This document shows positions 16,325-26,732 of a stretch of 64,000 bases of DNA, piece by piece. The notes beneath the pieces were generated by a model. The model did no database searches and was not told where the DNA came from. It saw nothing but the letters and a program-made list of their open reading frames with translations. Location of the stretch: positions 1 to 64,000 of the forward strand of contig JANXVG010000017.1 in NCBI GenBank assembly GCA_025351795.1, given 5' to 3'. The DNA is from Salinibacterium sp. (GTDB lineage Bacteria; Actinomycetota; Actinomycetes; Actinomycetales; Microbacteriaceae). A program made the translations under genes and the position numbers. Each line of letters opens with the position of its first letter. Positions within the stretch are counted from its first letter, which is position 1.

Positions 16325-19018
16325 TCAGACCCTCGGTTTTTCCTTCATCTCGATTGTCTCGATCTCATCGCCGATTTCGATGTCGTTGAACTTGCCGAGG
16401 CCGATTCCCGCTTCGAAGTCCGTACGGACCTCTGTGACATCGTCTTTGAACCGGCGTAACGACTCGATGGCGAGATTGTCGCCGACGACCACGCCGTCAC
16501 GGATCACGCGAGCGCGCGCATTGCGCGTGATCGTACCGGATCGCACGATGACACCGGCGACGTTCCCGAACTTCGACGAGCGGAAGATCTCACGGATCTC
16601 CGCAACACCAGACTGAACTTCTTCGAATTCCGGCTTGAGCATGCCTTTGAGGGAGTTCTCGACGTCTTCGAGGGCTGCGTAGATGACTGAGTAGAACCGC
16701 ACATCCACGCCTTCGCGTGCCGCTCGTTCGCGGGCCTTCGGGTCTGGACGCACATTGAACCCGATAATGATGGCGTTGTCGACGGTCGCGAGGTTGACAT
16801 CGCTCTCGGTCACTGCACCAACACCGCGGTGGATAATACGCAACTGAACGCTGTCGTCGACCTCGATCTTGAGCAGGGACTCTTCGAGCGCCTCGACGGC
16901 ACCGGAGACGTCACCCTTGATGATGAGATTGAGCGACTCGACCTTGCCATCTTCGAGGGCCTTCGTGAAGTCCTCGAGGCTGATGCGCTTGCGACTGCGG
17001 GCCAGCAGCGCGTTGCGCTCCACGGCTTCGCGCTTTTCGGCGATCTGGCGGGCTGTGCGGTCATCGTCTGTGACGAGGAACGTGTCGCCGGCGCGCGGAA
17101 CCGATGTCAACCCAAGTACCTGCACAGGCCTCGCCGGTGTGGCGAATTCGACGGTCTCGCCATTTTCGTCGAACATCGCGCGCACGCGCCCATACGCTGT
17201 GCCGGCAACGATAGGATCGCCGACCTCGAGCGTTCCCGACTGGATGAGCACGGTAGCAACTGCGCCGCGCCCCTTGTCGAGCTTCGCTTCGATGGCGACA
17301 CCGCGCGCGTCTTTGTTGGGGTTCGCCCGCATGTCGAGTCCGGCGTCCGCCGTGAGGAGCACAGCGTCGAGCAAAGTGTCAATACCAATGTTGTTGAGCG
17401 CCGAGACATCGACAAAAATCGTGTCGCCACCGTATTCTTCTGCCACCAGGCCAAACTCGGTGAGTTGCTGGCGCACCTTCGCTGGGTTCGCTCCGGCTTT
17501 GTCGATCTTGTTGACGGCAACGACGATGGGCACATTCGCCGCCTGGGCGTGGTTGAGCGCTTCGACGGTCTGCGGCATGATGCCGTCGTCGGCCGCGACC
17601 ACGAGGATCGCGATGTCTGTCACCTGCGCACCACGGGCGCGCATGGCAGTGAACGCCTCATGGCCCGGGGTATCGATGAAGGTGATGGCGCGTTCGATGC
17701 CCTCGTGCTCGGTGAGGACCTGATACGCACCGATGTGCTGCGTGATGCCACCGGCCTCGCCCGCGACCACGTTTGCATGGCGAATCGCGTCGAGCAGCTT
17801 GGTCTTCCCGTGGTCGACGTGACCCATGACGGTGACGACGGGGGGCCTGATCTCCAGGTCTTCGTCGTTCTCGTCTTCGAGTTCTTGATCGAGATCGAGG
17901 TCGAAGCCGAGCAACAACTCGCGATCTTCATCTTCGGGTGAGACCATCTGGATTTTGAAGCCGAGCTCGGAGCCGAGAATGTCGAAGGTGGCCTCGTCGA
18001 GCGACTCGGTTGCCGTCGCCATCTGCCCGAGGTGAAACAGCACGGTGACCAAATTACCTGGGCTCGTATCGATCTTGTCTGCGAAGTCGGTGATGGATGC
18101 GCCGCGACGTAGTCGGACGACGGTGGTGCCGTCACCACGGGGCACACTCACCCCACCGAGCGACGGGGCTTCTCTTAGCTCGAATTCGGCGCGCTTCGTG
18201 CGCTTGGACTTGCGCGCCTTGCTCTTGCCGCCTCCGCGGCCGAACGCACCAGCCGTCCCGCCGCCGGAGCCACGACCGCGACCCGCGCCACCACTGGGCG
18301 GGCGGTTAGGGCCAAAGTTGGATCCGGGGGCACCCGCGGGAGCACCACCGGGGCGGAACCCTCCGCCTGCGCCTGCCGGGCGGGCGGGACCACCAGGGCG
18401 GAACCCTCCGCCTGCGCCTGCCGGCCGCTGGCCGAAGGTGGACTGGCGGGTCGCTCCCGTGCCCGCTGCTCCTGGACGGGGTGCTCCAGGACGTGGCGCA
18501 CCCGGACGTGGAATGCCTGTTGTGCTTGGGCCTCCTGGTCGCTGCATACCCTGATTGCTCGCGAACGGGTTGTTACCCGGGCGGGGCGCACCTGGTCGCG
18601 GTATACCGGACGGCGCTGCTGCAGCCGTCTGCTCGGCATCAGCTGAGGGCACCGCTTCCGGGGCAGAGCTGCGCTCGGCGGCGATGGCCTGTGCCTGACG
18701 CTCGGCGACGGTAAGCGGCGGGGCGGCGGAAGGCGGGGCATCAGAATAGTCGTCGTCGACCTTAACCGGCGCGGCGGGGGTGGGCGACGTGGGCCGCGGA
18801 ACAGCCACGCTGGCGGGAGCTTTCGGTACCGGGATAGCAGCCGTCGGCGTGATTCCATCTGCTTCGAGCGCAGCTTTGAGCTTGCGAGCGACCGGGGGTT
18901 CAATGCTCGACGAGGGGCCCTTAACAAACTCGCCCATCTCTTTGAGCTTCGCGAGGGCGATCTTGCTGTCGATGCCGAGCTCGGCAGCGACTTCGTGTAC
19001 GCGTGGTTTCGCAGCCAC
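16325..19018 (-). CDS. infB: Translation initiation factor IF-2
   Basis: This 897-aa GTPase places initiator tRNA on the 30S subunit. It has an N-terminal IF2_N helix region ([21 protein letters not shown]), then a long low-complexity linker to about residue 270 rich in Pro, Gly, Ala and Arg with repeated GGGFRPGG units, and a second IF2_N-like segment. The GTPase domain follows (G1 GHVDHGKT, G3 DTPGHEAF, G4 NKID), then domain II and the C-terminal fMet-tRNA-binding part. It is downstream of nusA and ylxR, the usual order. Confidence 0.97.
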   Translation of the reverse strand: MAAKPRVHEVAAELGIDSKIALAKLKEMGEFVKGPSSSIEPPVARKLKAALEADGITPTAAIPVPKAPASVAVPRPTSPTPAAPVKVDDDYSDAPPSAAPPLTVAERQAQAIAAERSSAPEAVPSADAEQTAAAAPSGIPRPGAPRPGNNPFASNQGMQRPGGPSTTGIPRPGAPRPGAPRPGAAGTGATRQSTFGQRPAGAGGGFRPGGPARPAGAGGGFRPGGAPAGAPGSNFGPNRPPSGGAGRGRGSGGGTAGAFGRGGGKSKARKSKRTKRAEFELREAPSLGGVSVPRGDGTTVVRLRRGASITDFADKIDTSPGNLVTVLFHLGQMATATESLDEATFDILGSELGFKIQMVSPEDEDRELLLGFDLDLDQELEDENDEDLEIRPPVVTVMGHVDHGKTKLLDAIRHANVVAGEAGGITQHIGAYQVLTEHEGIERAITFIDTPGHEAFTAMRARGAQVTDIAILVVAADDGIMPQTVEALNHAQAANVPIVVAVNKIDKAGANPAKVRQQLTEFGLVAEEYGGDTIFVDVSALNNIGIDTLLDAVLLTADAGLDMRANPNKDARGVAIEAKLDKGRGAVATVLIQSGTLEVGDPIVAGTAYGRVRAMFDENGETVEFATPARPVQVLGLTSVPRAGDTFLVTDDDRTARQIAEKREAVERNALLARSRKRISLEDFTKALEDGKVESLNLIIKGDVSGAVEALEESLLKIEVDDSVQLRIIHRGVGAVTESDVNLATVDNAIIIGFNVRPDPKARERAAREGVDVRFYSVIYAALEDVENSLKGMLKPEFEEVQSGVAEIREIFRSSKFGNVAGVIVRSGTITRNARARVIRDGVVVGDNLAIESLRRFKDDVTEVRTDFEAGIGLGKFNDIEIGDEIETIEMKEKPRV
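18351..18424 (-). repeat. Direct repeat within the infB linker
   Basis: A 29-bp unit at 18351-18379 recurs unchanged at 18396-18424, a 45-bp period that keeps the frame and encodes a 15-residue Gly/Arg/Pro repeat in the disordered IF-2 linker. The linker DNA is GC-rich and prone to slippage. Confidence 0.8.
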
Positions 19019-19107
19019 AATTCTCCTGTCTGAGTCTGCACCCAGACAGGGGCAGATCTTAATTACGGACGGAACTCATTTCGAGCCGCTCATTAGTTAT
19101 CCATAGG

Positions 19108-19419
19108 TCAATCAGCCTGTTCGTTCGGGATGCCCAACTGGGCTTCCATGTTTTTCTGGACCAGCACTGCTGCGAGAACCAGACCGGTCCCCAGTGGAGC
19201 GTTCACCCTGAGAGCCCGACCGAACGCACTGCGCTTAACAGCGTTTTCGACGCAACGGGCGGCGGGGTGAACCCACGCACCTCGACCGGTAAGTGTCGCG
19301 GACGGATCCGGGACGACCTCGCCACCCTGCGCGACAACTCTCAGGAGAGTGGATGTCTCCGCGCGCGTGCGGCAACCGATGCAAGTTCTTACGGGCTCAA
19401 TCATAACCCTTCTCGCCAT
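19108..19419 (-). CDS. ylxR: YlxR/RnpM-like RNA-binding protein
   Basis: This 103-aa member of the DUF448 family has the diagnostic N-terminal VRTCIGCRTR and GRGAWVHPAARCVENAVKR segments. Family members lie between nusA and infB; one (RnpM of Bacillus) binds RNase P RNA. The start at 19419 has a GGGAG site 7 nt upstream. The internal Met six residues in (MIEPVRTC) is an alternative. It lies between nusA and infB here too. Confidence 0.93.
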   Translation of the reverse strand: MARRVMIEPVRTCIGCRTRAETSTLLRVVAQGGEVVPDPSATLTGRGAWVHPAARCVENAVKRSAFGRALRVNAPLGTGLVLAAVLVQKNMEAQLGIPNEQAD

Positions 19420-19538
19420 TCACCGGCTCCCACACACTGATGTTGGTCGCCTGGGTATGGAGGTGATCACCTCGTCCGGCCGCTTCACCGCTTGTGTGTT
19501 GCCGCGTACTACCCGCGGATAGATATCCAGCGCCGTTG

Positions 19539-20552
19539 CTAGTCCTCGAGAATGGAGTCGGGCTGGATGTCTATCCGCGCGCCCGTCAGCTTCGCGGCGA
19601 GGCGGGCGTTCTGGCCCTCTTTGCCGATTGCGAGCGACAGCTGGTAGTCGGGGACGAGCGCACGCACGGCCTTGGTCGCCTCATCGATGACGTATGAACT
19701 GGTCACCTTCGCCGGCGACAGGGCGTTTGCGACGAACGTGGCGAGGTCGGGCGAGTAATCGACGATGTCGATTTTCTCGTTGTTGAGCTCGGCAGTGACA
19801 GCACGCACGCGCTGGCCGAGCTCGCCGATGCAGGCGCCCTTGGCATTGACACCCGGCTCCATTGCCCGAACGGCCATCTTGGTGCGGTGGCCGGCCTCGC
19901 GCGCGAGCGACGTGATCTCGACGATCCCACTAGCGATCTCGGGAACCTCAAGGGCGAAGAGTTTGCGCACGAGCGAGGGATGCGTGCGGCTCACCGTGAT
20001 CTGCGGGCCCTTGGTTCCCTTATTCACCGCCGTGACATAGACCCGGATGCGCCTGCCGTGCGAGTAATCCTCGCCAGGAACCTGTTCCTCGGGCGGCAGG
20101 ATCGCCTCAACCGTGCCGAGGTCGACGTGAATCATTCGCGGGTTGGGACCCTGCTGGATGATGCCAGCGACGATGTCGCCTTCGCGGCCCTTGAACTCGC
20201 CGAGCACGTGGTCGTCCGCAATATCGCGCAGCCGCTGGTTGATGACCTGTTTGGCCGCAAAAGCGGCAATCCGACCGAAATCCGTGAGGCTGTCTTCTGC
20301 CTCGCCGATGATGTTGCCATCGTCATCGTGCTCGGGCACCCAGATGCTCACCTTGCCAGACTTGCGGTCGAGTTCGACCCGGGCCGGCACAGGGGCATCC
20401 GCCGTCTTGTGATCGCCGGGCTTGTGATCGACATCTGTCGTGTGCTTGACGTACGCCGTGAGAATGGCCTGCTCAATGATCTGCACGAGTTCCTCGAACG
20501 GAATCTCTTTTTCGCGCTCCATGAGGCGCAACACGCTCAGGTCAATGTCCAC
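19539..20552 (-). CDS. nusA: Transcription termination/antitermination factor NusA
   Basis: This 337-aa RNA polymerase-binding factor controls pausing and termination. Domain order is the N-terminal RNAP-binding domain ([22 protein letters not shown]), S1 domain (about 135-205, [19 protein letters not shown]), and two KH domains ([52 protein letters not shown]). There are no C-terminal acidic repeats, as expected outside Proteobacteria. The start is GTG 20552 with GGAGG 7 nt upstream. The usual partner rimP, which normally precedes nusA, is absent; proS ends 100 bp upstream instead. Confidence 0.96.
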   Translation of the reverse strand: MDIDLSVLRLMEREKEIPFEELVQIIEQAILTAYVKHTTDVDHKPGDHKTADAPVPARVELDRKSGKVSIWVPEHDDDGNIIGEAEDSLTDFGRIAAFAAKQVINQRLRDIADDHVLGEFKGREGDIVAGIIQQGPNPRMIHVDLGTVEAILPPEEQVPGEDYSHGRRIRVYVTAVNKGTKGPQITVSRTHPSLVRKLFALEVPEIASGIVEITSLAREAGHRTKMAVRAMEPGVNAKGACIGELGQRVRAVTAELNNEKIDIVDYSPDLATFVANALSPAKVTSSYVIDEATKAVRALVPDYQLSLAIGKEGQNARLAAKLTGARIDIQPDSILED

Positions 20553-20652
20553 TGAGGGCCTCCGATATTGAAATTATGTGACTCACGCGGCGTTGTGCTG
20601 GCGATGTCCTGTGACTAAGGTACCCGAACTCCGCACCGGGCACTGGCGTCGT

Positions 20653-22425
20653 CTACGACAGCGCAGCGATGGCCGCCACCACATCCGCGACCGCGAACGG
20701 GGTGCGCTCACCCGTTCGGCGATCCCACAACTCCACCTGGCCATCCGCTGCTCCACGCCCGACGATGACGATCACCGGTACTCCAATGAGTTCGGCGTCG
20801 CCAAATTTCACGCCGGGTGACACCTTGAACCGATCGTCGAAGAGAACGTCGCGGCCGGCAGACTCGAGATCGGTGACGAGCGTCTCAGCAACCTCGTACA
20901 CGACGTCATCCTTACCAGTCGCTACCACGTGCACGTCAAACGGAGCGATATTCTTTGGCCAGATCAGGCCCTTCTCATCGTGGTTCGACTCGGCGATCAC
21001 CGCCAAAATTCGCGTAACACCGATACCGTATGAACCCATTGTGACCGTCACGAGCTTGCCGTTCTCATCGAGCACCTTAAGGCCGAGCGCCTCGGCGTAC
21101 TTGCGCCCGAGTTGGAACACGTGCCCGATTTCCATGCCGCGCGCAAGTTCGACGGGACCCGAGCCGTCGGGGGCCGGGTCGCCCGCGAGAACGTCGGCAA
21201 CCTCGACGGTGCCATCCGATGAGAAGTCGCGGCCGGCCACCAGACCGAATACGTGCGCGCCGTGCACATTGGCGCCGGTGATCCAGCCGGTTCCCTCGGA
21301 GACGCGGGGGTCGGTGAGGAAGCGGATGCCGGTTGCACTCTTCTCGCCCAGAACCGCACCGTTCGCGGACCACGGCCCGATGTACCCTTTCACGAGCCCT
21401 GGGTGCTTGAGGAAGTCGGCCTCGGTTGCGGCTTCGACGTCGGACGGCGCGAAGGCAACCTCTGCTCGCTTCAGGTCCACTTCACGGTCGCCGGGAAGCC
21501 CCACAACCACGAGTTTTCGCGACCCGTCGAGTGCGGTGAGCGCGAGCACGATGTTCTTGAGCGTGTCGCCAGCAGTCCAGGCACGGCCATCCGGACGTGG
21601 GTGCTTCGTATTCGCGACAGCAACCAGGGCCGCAATGGTCGGGGTATCCGGAGTGTCGAGCACCTCGGCCGGAGTGAGCGCCTCGAACGAGCGAGGCGCG
21701 GGGGCTTCGGTCGTGAAGGCCTCTACGTTGGCGGCGTATCCCGCGGCGGAGCGCACGAAGGTGTCTTCTCCGACGGCGGTGGGGTGCAGAAACTCTTCAC
21801 TCTTGGAGCCACCCATGGCTCCGGCATCCGCTTTGACGATCACGTATTCGAGGCCGAGTCGCTGGAAGATGCGCTCGTAGGCGTCGCGGTGTTGCTGGTA
21901 GGAGACGTCGAGGCCCGCGTCGGTGTAGTCGAACGAGTAGCTGTCTTTCATCGAGAACTCGCGACCGCGCAGCAGCCCGGCGCGCGGACGAGCCTCGTCG
22001 CGGTACTTGTCCTGAATTTGGTAGAGCGACAGCGGTAGGTCTTTGTATGACGAGTACAGGTCTTTCACGAGCAGAGTGAAGACCTCTTCATGCGTGGGCG
22101 CGAGCAGGTAGTCACCGCCCTTGCGGTCTGTCAACCGAAAGATGCCGTCACCGTACTCGGCCCAGCGACCGGTGACCTCATAGGGTTCGCGTGGCAGGAG
22201 GGCGGGGAAGTGCACTTCTTGCGCGCCGAAAGCCTCAAGCTCTTCGCGAATGATGCGCTCGATGTTGCGGCGAACCCTCAGCCCCAGCGGCAACCACGCA
22301 AACACACCCGGCGCTTGGCGACGGATATAGCCGGCCCGCACGAGCAGGCGATGACTTGCAACCTCGGCATCCACCGGATCCTCGCGGAGGGTGCGGACGA
22401 AGAGTTGGGAGAGTCGAGTGGCCAC
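20653..22425 (-). CDS. proS: Prolyl-tRNA synthetase (bacterial type)
   Basis: This 590-aa class II synthetase charges tRNA-Pro. It shows the class II motifs in order: [18 protein letters not shown] with [18 protein letters not shown] (motif 1 area), [19 protein letters not shown] (motif 2) and [13 protein letters not shown] (motif 3). An editing (INS) domain lies between motifs 2 and 3 and an anticodon-binding domain at the C-terminus. The start is GTG 22425; TAAAGT lies 6 nt before it, so the message is probably leaderless. The terminator-like hairpin upstream separates it from ispG. Confidence 0.96.
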   Translation of the reverse strand: MATRLSQLFVRTLREDPVDAEVASHRLLVRAGYIRRQAPGVFAWLPLGLRVRRNIERIIREELEAFGAQEVHFPALLPREPYEVTGRWAEYGDGIFRLTDRKGGDYLLAPTHEEVFTLLVKDLYSSYKDLPLSLYQIQDKYRDEARPRAGLLRGREFSMKDSYSFDYTDAGLDVSYQQHRDAYERIFQRLGLEYVIVKADAGAMGGSKSEEFLHPTAVGEDTFVRSAAGYAANVEAFTTEAPAPRSFEALTPAEVLDTPDTPTIAALVAVANTKHPRPDGRAWTAGDTLKNIVLALTALDGSRKLVVVGLPGDREVDLKRAEVAFAPSDVEAATEADFLKHPGLVKGYIGPWSANGAVLGEKSATGIRFLTDPRVSEGTGWITGANVHGAHVFGLVAGRDFSSDGTVEVADVLAGDPAPDGSGPVELARGMEIGHVFQLGRKYAEALGLKVLDENGKLVTVTMGSYGIGVTRILAVIAESNHDEKGLIWPKNIAPFDVHVVATGKDDVVYEVAETLVTDLESAGRDVLFDDRFKVSPGVKFGDAELIGVPVIVIVGRGAADGQVELWDRRTGERTPFAVADVVAAIAALS

Positions 22426-22468
22426 TCATCAACTTTATCGGCAGGGCGGAGCGTGCCCAGACCGCACG

Positions 22469-22496
22469 GGACCCCGAGAGACTCCCCCCGGGGTCC
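22469..22496. other. GC-rich hairpin 44 bp upstream of proS
   Basis: GGACCCCG (22469-22476) and CGGGGTCC (22489-22496) form a perfect 8-bp stem. The loop is C-rich on the plus strand (six consecutive Cs run from it into the stem). It lies upstream of the proS -10 box, so it is not in the proS message if that message is leaderless. Confidence 0.5.
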
Positions 22497-22600
22497 ACTG
22501 GGATCGCAGACAATTCGGGTCGTCGATCTGTTCCCACGGTACGCCCCCGCCATGCGAAGCGGTGCCCCCAGACCGGGGTGGAGGCGAGGAGACTAAAGAA

Positions 22601-22644
22601 GGCCCGCGAATGCCTGCACGGGGGGCGTGCAGCACTCGCGGGCC
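22601..22644 (-). terminator. Rho-independent terminator
   Basis: On the minus strand GGCCCGCGAGTGCTGCACG folds onto CGTGCAGGCATTCGCGGGCC, nearly perfectly, with a loop of about six nucleotides (CCCCCC including the closing bases). TTCTTTAG follows as a U-rich tail. It ends the transcript coming from dxr-rseP-ispG, or a separate small RNA encoded just upstream of it. Confidence 0.75.
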
Positions 22645-22853
22645 ATCTTCCGTTCCCGAACCCGCACACAGCGGATCCGTGGGACAGCGTGCTGCTGCTT
22701 ACCCGGAACGGAAGCTCTCACCCGAGTCACCGAAGCGCTAAGGTGCGGGGCTACGGGAAGCGCGCACCACGCGTTCGAGCCCGCGAACACTAATCGTTCT
22801 GCCATCCCCAACTCCCCCAAGTTGGTGACCGCATACCGCTACTCCACTGTCAA
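22645..22853 (-). ncRNA. Candidate structured small RNA between ispG and proS
   Basis: This gene-free stretch upstream of the terminator contains a perfect 10-bp stem (22647-22656 with 22705-22714), a hairpin CCAACT/AGTTGG (near 22808-22825), and GTTCG/CGAAC (near 22776-22792). TTGACA occurs on the minus strand at 22848-22853, but no good -10 box is placed correctly. The density of stems ending in a strong terminator suggests an RNA gene of about 200 nt. The family is not recognised: not tmRNA, RNase P or SRP by eye. It could equally be the 3' untranslated region of ispG. Confidence 0.35.
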
Positions 22854-22960
22854 GGCAGGGCAGGGATCCGGCCACACGTGACAACGACACCGCCGTTGCT
22901 TGACGATACCGCGCTCGACCGAACCAGCGCAGAACCCAGTCCGGGGGTGGATGCCGCGGC

Positions 22961-24109
22961 TCAGGCCGTGACGACCTGCGGTGCGCCCACTGCTCCAGGC
23001 GGCATTGCGGCGGCGAGCCGGTTGGCTTCTTCGATCAGGGTCGCCACGATCTCGGACTCCGGAACCGTCTTGATGACTTCGCCCTTGACGAAGATCTGCC
23101 CTCGACCGTTGCCGCTTGCGACGCCAAGGTCTGCCTCGCGCGCCTCTCCCGGACCATTGACGACACAACCCATGACGGCAACGCGTAGTGGGACTGTCAT
23201 CTTGTCGAGCCCAGCAGTCACGTCGTTGGCGAGTTGATAGACGTCGACCTGGGCGCGGCCACAACTCGGGCACGACACGATCTCGAGCTTGCGTTCACGC
23301 AGGTTGAGCGACTGCAGAATCTGCAGACCCACCTTAACTTCTTGCGCGGGCGGAGCCGATAGTGAAACGCGAATCGTGTCACCAATCCCTTCGGAAAGCA
23401 GGATGCCGAACGCGGTCGCGCTCTTGATGGTGCCTTGGAACTCGGGACCGGCCTCGGTCACACCAAGGTGCAGCGGCCAGTCGCCACGCTCGGCCAATAG
23501 GCGGTAGGCCTTGACCATGATCACCGGGTCGTTGTGCTTCACCGAAATCTTGAAGTCGTGAAAGTCGTGTTCTTCGAAGAGACTCGCCTCCCAGACGGCA
23601 CTCTCGACAAGCGCTTCTGGGGTGGCTTTCCCGTACTTCTGCATAATGCTCGGCTCAAGCGATCCCGCGTTTACGCCGATGCGAATACTCACGCCGGCGG
23701 CCTTCGCCGCCTTCGCGATTGCGCCGACTTGGTCATCAAACTTGCGAATATTACCGGGGTTTACCCGCACCGCGCCGACGCCGGCATCGATAGCGGTGAA
23801 CACGTAGCGCGGCTGGAAGTGGATGTCGGCGATCACCGGGATCTGACTCTTGGCGGCGATGATGTGCAGCACATCCGCATCATCCTGGTGAGGCACTGCG
23901 ACGCGCACGATGTCGCACCCGCTCGCCGTTAGCTCGGCGATCTGCTGCAGTGTGGCGTCGATGTTGGTGGTCTGCGTCGTCGTCATCGACTGCACGCTCA
24001 CTTGCGAGTCGCTGCCGACGCCGACCTTGCCCACCTGAATTTGGCGGGTCTTGCGACGGGGGGCGAGGGTTTCTGGGACTTTGGGCATCCCAAGATTGAT
24101 TGCCGGCAC
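22961..24109 (-). CDS. ispG: (E)-4-hydroxy-3-methylbut-2-enyl-diphosphate synthase
   Basis: This 382-aa [4Fe-4S] enzyme of the MEP isoprenoid pathway converts MEcPP to HMBPP. The N-terminal TIM-barrel half has [19 protein letters not shown] and [14 protein letters not shown]. The C-terminal half carries the cluster ligands in [10 protein letters not shown] and [11 protein letters not shown]. It follows rseP by 47 bp and dxr by one more gene, the conserved dxr-rseP-ispG order, so two MEP-pathway enzymes are probably made from one transcript. Confidence 0.96.
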   Translation of the reverse strand: MPAINLGMPKVPETLAPRRKTRQIQVGKVGVGSDSQVSVQSMTTTQTTNIDATLQQIAELTASGCDIVRVAVPHQDDADVLHIIAAKSQIPVIADIHFQPRYVFTAIDAGVGAVRVNPGNIRKFDDQVGAIAKAAKAAGVSIRIGVNAGSLEPSIMQKYGKATPEALVESAVWEASLFEEHDFHDFKISVKHNDPVIMVKAYRLLAERGDWPLHLGVTEAGPEFQGTIKSATAFGILLSEGIGDTIRVSLSAPPAQEVKVGLQILQSLNLRERKLEIVSCPSCGRAQVDVYQLANDVTAGLDKMTVPLRVAVMGCVVNGPGEAREADLGVASGNGRGQIFVKGEVIKTVPESEIVATLIEEANRLAAAMPPGAVGAPQVVTA

Positions 24110-24156
24110 GTCTCAATCTTACGGTGCCCATTCGAGGCATCGCGGGCAGAGCCGAG

Positions 24157-25482
24157 CTATTGCAGGGTAATCGGTTTGACAATATCGGCGTAAATGAGCA
24201 GCGCGCTCATGACACCCAGAATGACGACGACCGTGAGGGTGAGAGGAACCAGCTTTGCTGTGTCGACGGGCCCAGGGTCCGGCCGCTTAAACAGCTTTGC
24301 GAAGAACCGGCGAATGCCCTCCCACAGAGCGCCCGCTACATGGCCACCATCGAGCGGCATGAGCGGAATGAGGTTGAACACAAGAAGTGCGACGTTCAGA
24401 GATGCAACGATGCCCACCAGCGCTCCCGCGCGCTGGGCAATCGGGATCGACTGCGTACTCGCGATTTCACCGGCGATCCGTCCGACGCCCACCACGCTGA
24501 TCGGGCCGTTAGGATCGCGCGCCTCGGTGCCGAACGCAGCATTCACCGTCTGGATGAGTCGCTGTGGCAGCGTCACAATGATGCCGGCGACCTTCGCGAT
24601 GTTGTCACCCACCGCGGGCAGCACGGCCCCTACGGGTTGCTGTTGCACCGTGAGCAGCGACGAGACACCCAGAAAACCGACTCTCTCGGTGATCGGAGTG
24701 CCCGCGGAATTCTTCAGAAGCGCGCCATCCGCCGCATATGCGTACCGCTCATCGAGAAGCGGAGTCGCGTTGAGGGTGACCTGTTGTCCCGTGCGATCGA
24801 CCACAATGCTGATCGCGGTGCCAGGTGACGAGCGAATGACTTTCGTCGCCTGCGCCCACGAACCAATCGCCGTGCCATTCATGCTGACGATGCGGTCGCC
24901 TGGCTTGATCCCAGCCGTCACGCCGGGAGCTATCGGGTCGCTGCCAGAGCAGGCCGTGGCTGTACTGCCTGCTGGTAGCACGCATGCCGAAACACTCTGG
25001 ATCGTCGTGGATGCCTGCTGGATCCCGAAACCACACAGCAATACGCCGTAGAGCACGATCGCGATCACGAGGTTCATGAACGGACCGCCGAGCATGATGA
25101 TGATGCGCTTCCAGATCGACAGCCGGTAGAAGACGCGCGTCTCGTCGCCGACCGCAATAGTGCTCGCACTGGCGTCACGAGCATCCTGAACGACAGTGTC
25201 GAAGAACCCGGTGCTCGCGGTTCGCGCTGTGCCACCCGGGCGCGCTGGCGGAAACATTCCGGCCATCGAGATGTAGCCGCCGAGGGGAATCGCCTTGAGG
25301 CCGTATTCGGTCTCGCCAAATCTGCGCGACCACAGTGTTGGTCCGAAGCCGATCATGTACTGCCCGACCTTCACCCCAAACTTCTTGGCGGGAACCAGGT
25401 GCCCGATCTCATGAAGGGCGATCGAGACGGCGAGGCCGATGACGATCACCACGATGCCGACGACGATGAGCAGGATTTCCAC
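24157..25482 (-). CDS. rseP: Site-2 intramembrane protease (RseP/RIP family)
   Basis: This 441-aa zinc metalloprotease cleaves membrane proteins such as anti-sigma factors within the bilayer. It has the first-helix HEIGH zinc motif (about residue 20), a PDZ domain in the middle (GVTAGIKPGDRIVSMNGTAIGSW), and the second zinc motif NLIPLMPLDGGH near the C-terminus. The start is GTG 25482, just before the first membrane helix; longer frames add 35 hydrophilic residues not in the family. Its substrate is not evident, and no anti-sigma factor is nearby. Confidence 0.94.
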   Translation of the reverse strand: MEILLIVVGIVVIVIGLAVSIALHEIGHLVPAKKFGVKVGQYMIGFGPTLWSRRFGETEYGLKAIPLGGYISMAGMFPPARPGGTARTASTGFFDTVVQDARDASASTIAVGDETRVFYRLSIWKRIIIMLGGPFMNLVIAIVLYGVLLCGFGIQQASTTIQSVSACVLPAGSTATACSGSDPIAPGVTAGIKPGDRIVSMNGTAIGSWAQATKVIRSSPGTAISIVVDRTGQQVTLNATPLLDERYAYAADGALLKNSAGTPITERVGFLGVSSLLTVQQQPVGAVLPAVGDNIAKVAGIIVTLPQRLIQTVNAAFGTEARDPNGPISVVGVGRIAGEIASTQSIPIAQRAGALVGIVASLNVALLVFNLIPLMPLDGGHVAGALWEGIRRFFAKLFKRPDPGPVDTAKLVPLTLTVVVILGVMSALLIYADIVKPITLQ

Positions 25483-25541
25483 GCGCTCAGGATAGCCGTG
25501 ACTCTCCCTGAAACTGCTGAACGTCGCCGGGGTAAAGTCTG

Positions 25542-26642
25542 TTACCGGTGTGCCGCGATGATGCGGTCGGCCGCTCGTCGCGCCCAACGTTCGGCTTCGT
25601 ACACGGTGTCGAGGGTCAGTTCCTGGCCCAAGAACGATCCGGCGGCATCATGGGCGTCGACAACGGCTTCCACGGTGTCGAGAATGTCGAGATACCCGAT
25701 TCGCTCGGCATGGAATGCCAACACAGCTTGCTCGTTGGCCGCATTGAACACGGCTGGAAACGAGCCACCGGCTGCACCGACGCGCTTGGCGAGTCGCACC
25801 GCGGGGAAGGCGACCTCGTCGAGCGGCTCGAAGGTCCAGGCCTGTGTGTGCGTCCAGTCGAGTGGCACGCCCACCCCGGCGACCCGGTTGGGCCAGTCGA
25901 GACCGAGTGAGATCGGGAGCCGCATGTCGGGCGGACTCGCCTGCGCGATTGTCGAACCGTCGACGAACTCGACCATCGAGTGCACAATCGACTGCGGATG
26001 CACTGTCACCTCGATCTGGTCATACGGCACCGTGAACAACAGGTGCGCTTCAATTACCTCAAGCCCCTTATTCACCAGCGTCGACGAGTTCGTTGTCACG
26101 ACAAGCCCCATGTTCCACGTGGGGTGCGCGAGCGCTTCGCGCGGTGTCACGTCACGCAACGACTCCCGTGAGCGCCCGCGGAACGGACCACCGGATGCCG
26201 TGAGCACAAGTCTTCGCACCTCCGATGCCGACCCAGCGGAGAGCGCTTGCGCAATCGCCGAGTGTTCGCTGTCCACCGGCACGATCTGCCCTGGTCGCGC
26301 GCGTGCTGTAACAAGCTCGCCGCCGACAATGAGGGACTCCTTGTTGGCAAGGGCAAGCGTTACCCCGGTTTCCAGGGTCGCGAGGGTCGGCCCGAGACCC
26401 ACCGAGCCGGTGATGCCGTTGAGCACGACATCCGATTCGACCGTACGCACGAGCTGCGCGGATTCATCGGCGCCCAACGCAGTGTGCTCGACCCCGAACG
26501 CCGCCGCCTGGGCCGCCACGGCCGAGCGATTGCTGCCGGCAGAAAGGCCGACAACCTGAAATCGGTCGCGGTTGGCCGCGATGACCTCGAGCGCTTGCAC
26601 GCCGATTGACCCCGTCGAACCGAGAACGATCACCCTGCGCAC
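25542..26642 (-). CDS. dxr: 1-deoxy-D-xylulose 5-phosphate reductoisomerase
   Basis: This 366-aa NADPH- and metal-dependent enzyme makes MEP from DXP, the first committed step of the pathway. It has the N-terminal GSTGSIGVQALEV nucleotide motif, then LALANKESLIVGGELV, PVDSEHSAIAQAL (metal/substrate site), LTASGGPFRGRS and TWNMG. GTG 26642 is the start; there is no family sequence upstream. It leads the dxr-rseP-ispG block. Confidence 0.96.
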   Translation of the reverse strand: MRRVIVLGSTGSIGVQALEVIAANRDRFQVVGLSAGSNRSAVAAQAAAFGVEHTALGADESAQLVRTVESDVVLNGITGSVGLGPTLATLETGVTLALANKESLIVGGELVTARARPGQIVPVDSEHSAIAQALSAGSASEVRRLVLTASGGPFRGRSRESLRDVTPREALAHPTWNMGLVVTTNSSTLVNKGLEVIEAHLLFTVPYDQIEVTVHPQSIVHSMVEFVDGSTIAQASPPDMRLPISLGLDWPNRVAGVGVPLDWTHTQAWTFEPLDEVAFPAVRLAKRVGAAGGSFPAVFNAANEQAVLAFHAERIGYLDILDTVEAVVDAHDAAGSFLGQELTLDTVYEAERWARRAADRIIAAHR

Positions 26643-26732
26643 AGGCTCAATCTTCTCTCACCACCGGCCAATCAGGTAGTCGGCACCGATCTCTGCTCGG
26701 GGCCGATCACGTGCTCGATGCGGATCGGCCCA

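Noticed and set aside
16829-17941. Long plus-strand frame (370 codons) opposite infB
   Set aside because: It is a mirror frame of the conserved GTPase domain of infB, caused by high GC and codon bias. Its translation has no recognisable family.
18351-18424. CRISPR-like repeat
   Set aside because: Only two copies, in frame within the infB linker, with coding spacing; it is a coding repeat.
22593-22820. 75-codon minus-strand frame upstream of proS
   Set aside because: It runs straight through the terminator stem and other hairpins and has unusual composition, so structured RNA is the better explanation.
22426-22960. T-box or other tRNA-sensing leader for proS
   Set aside because: I found no convincing T-box sequence, and the proS start looks leaderless, which leaves no room for a leader in the message.
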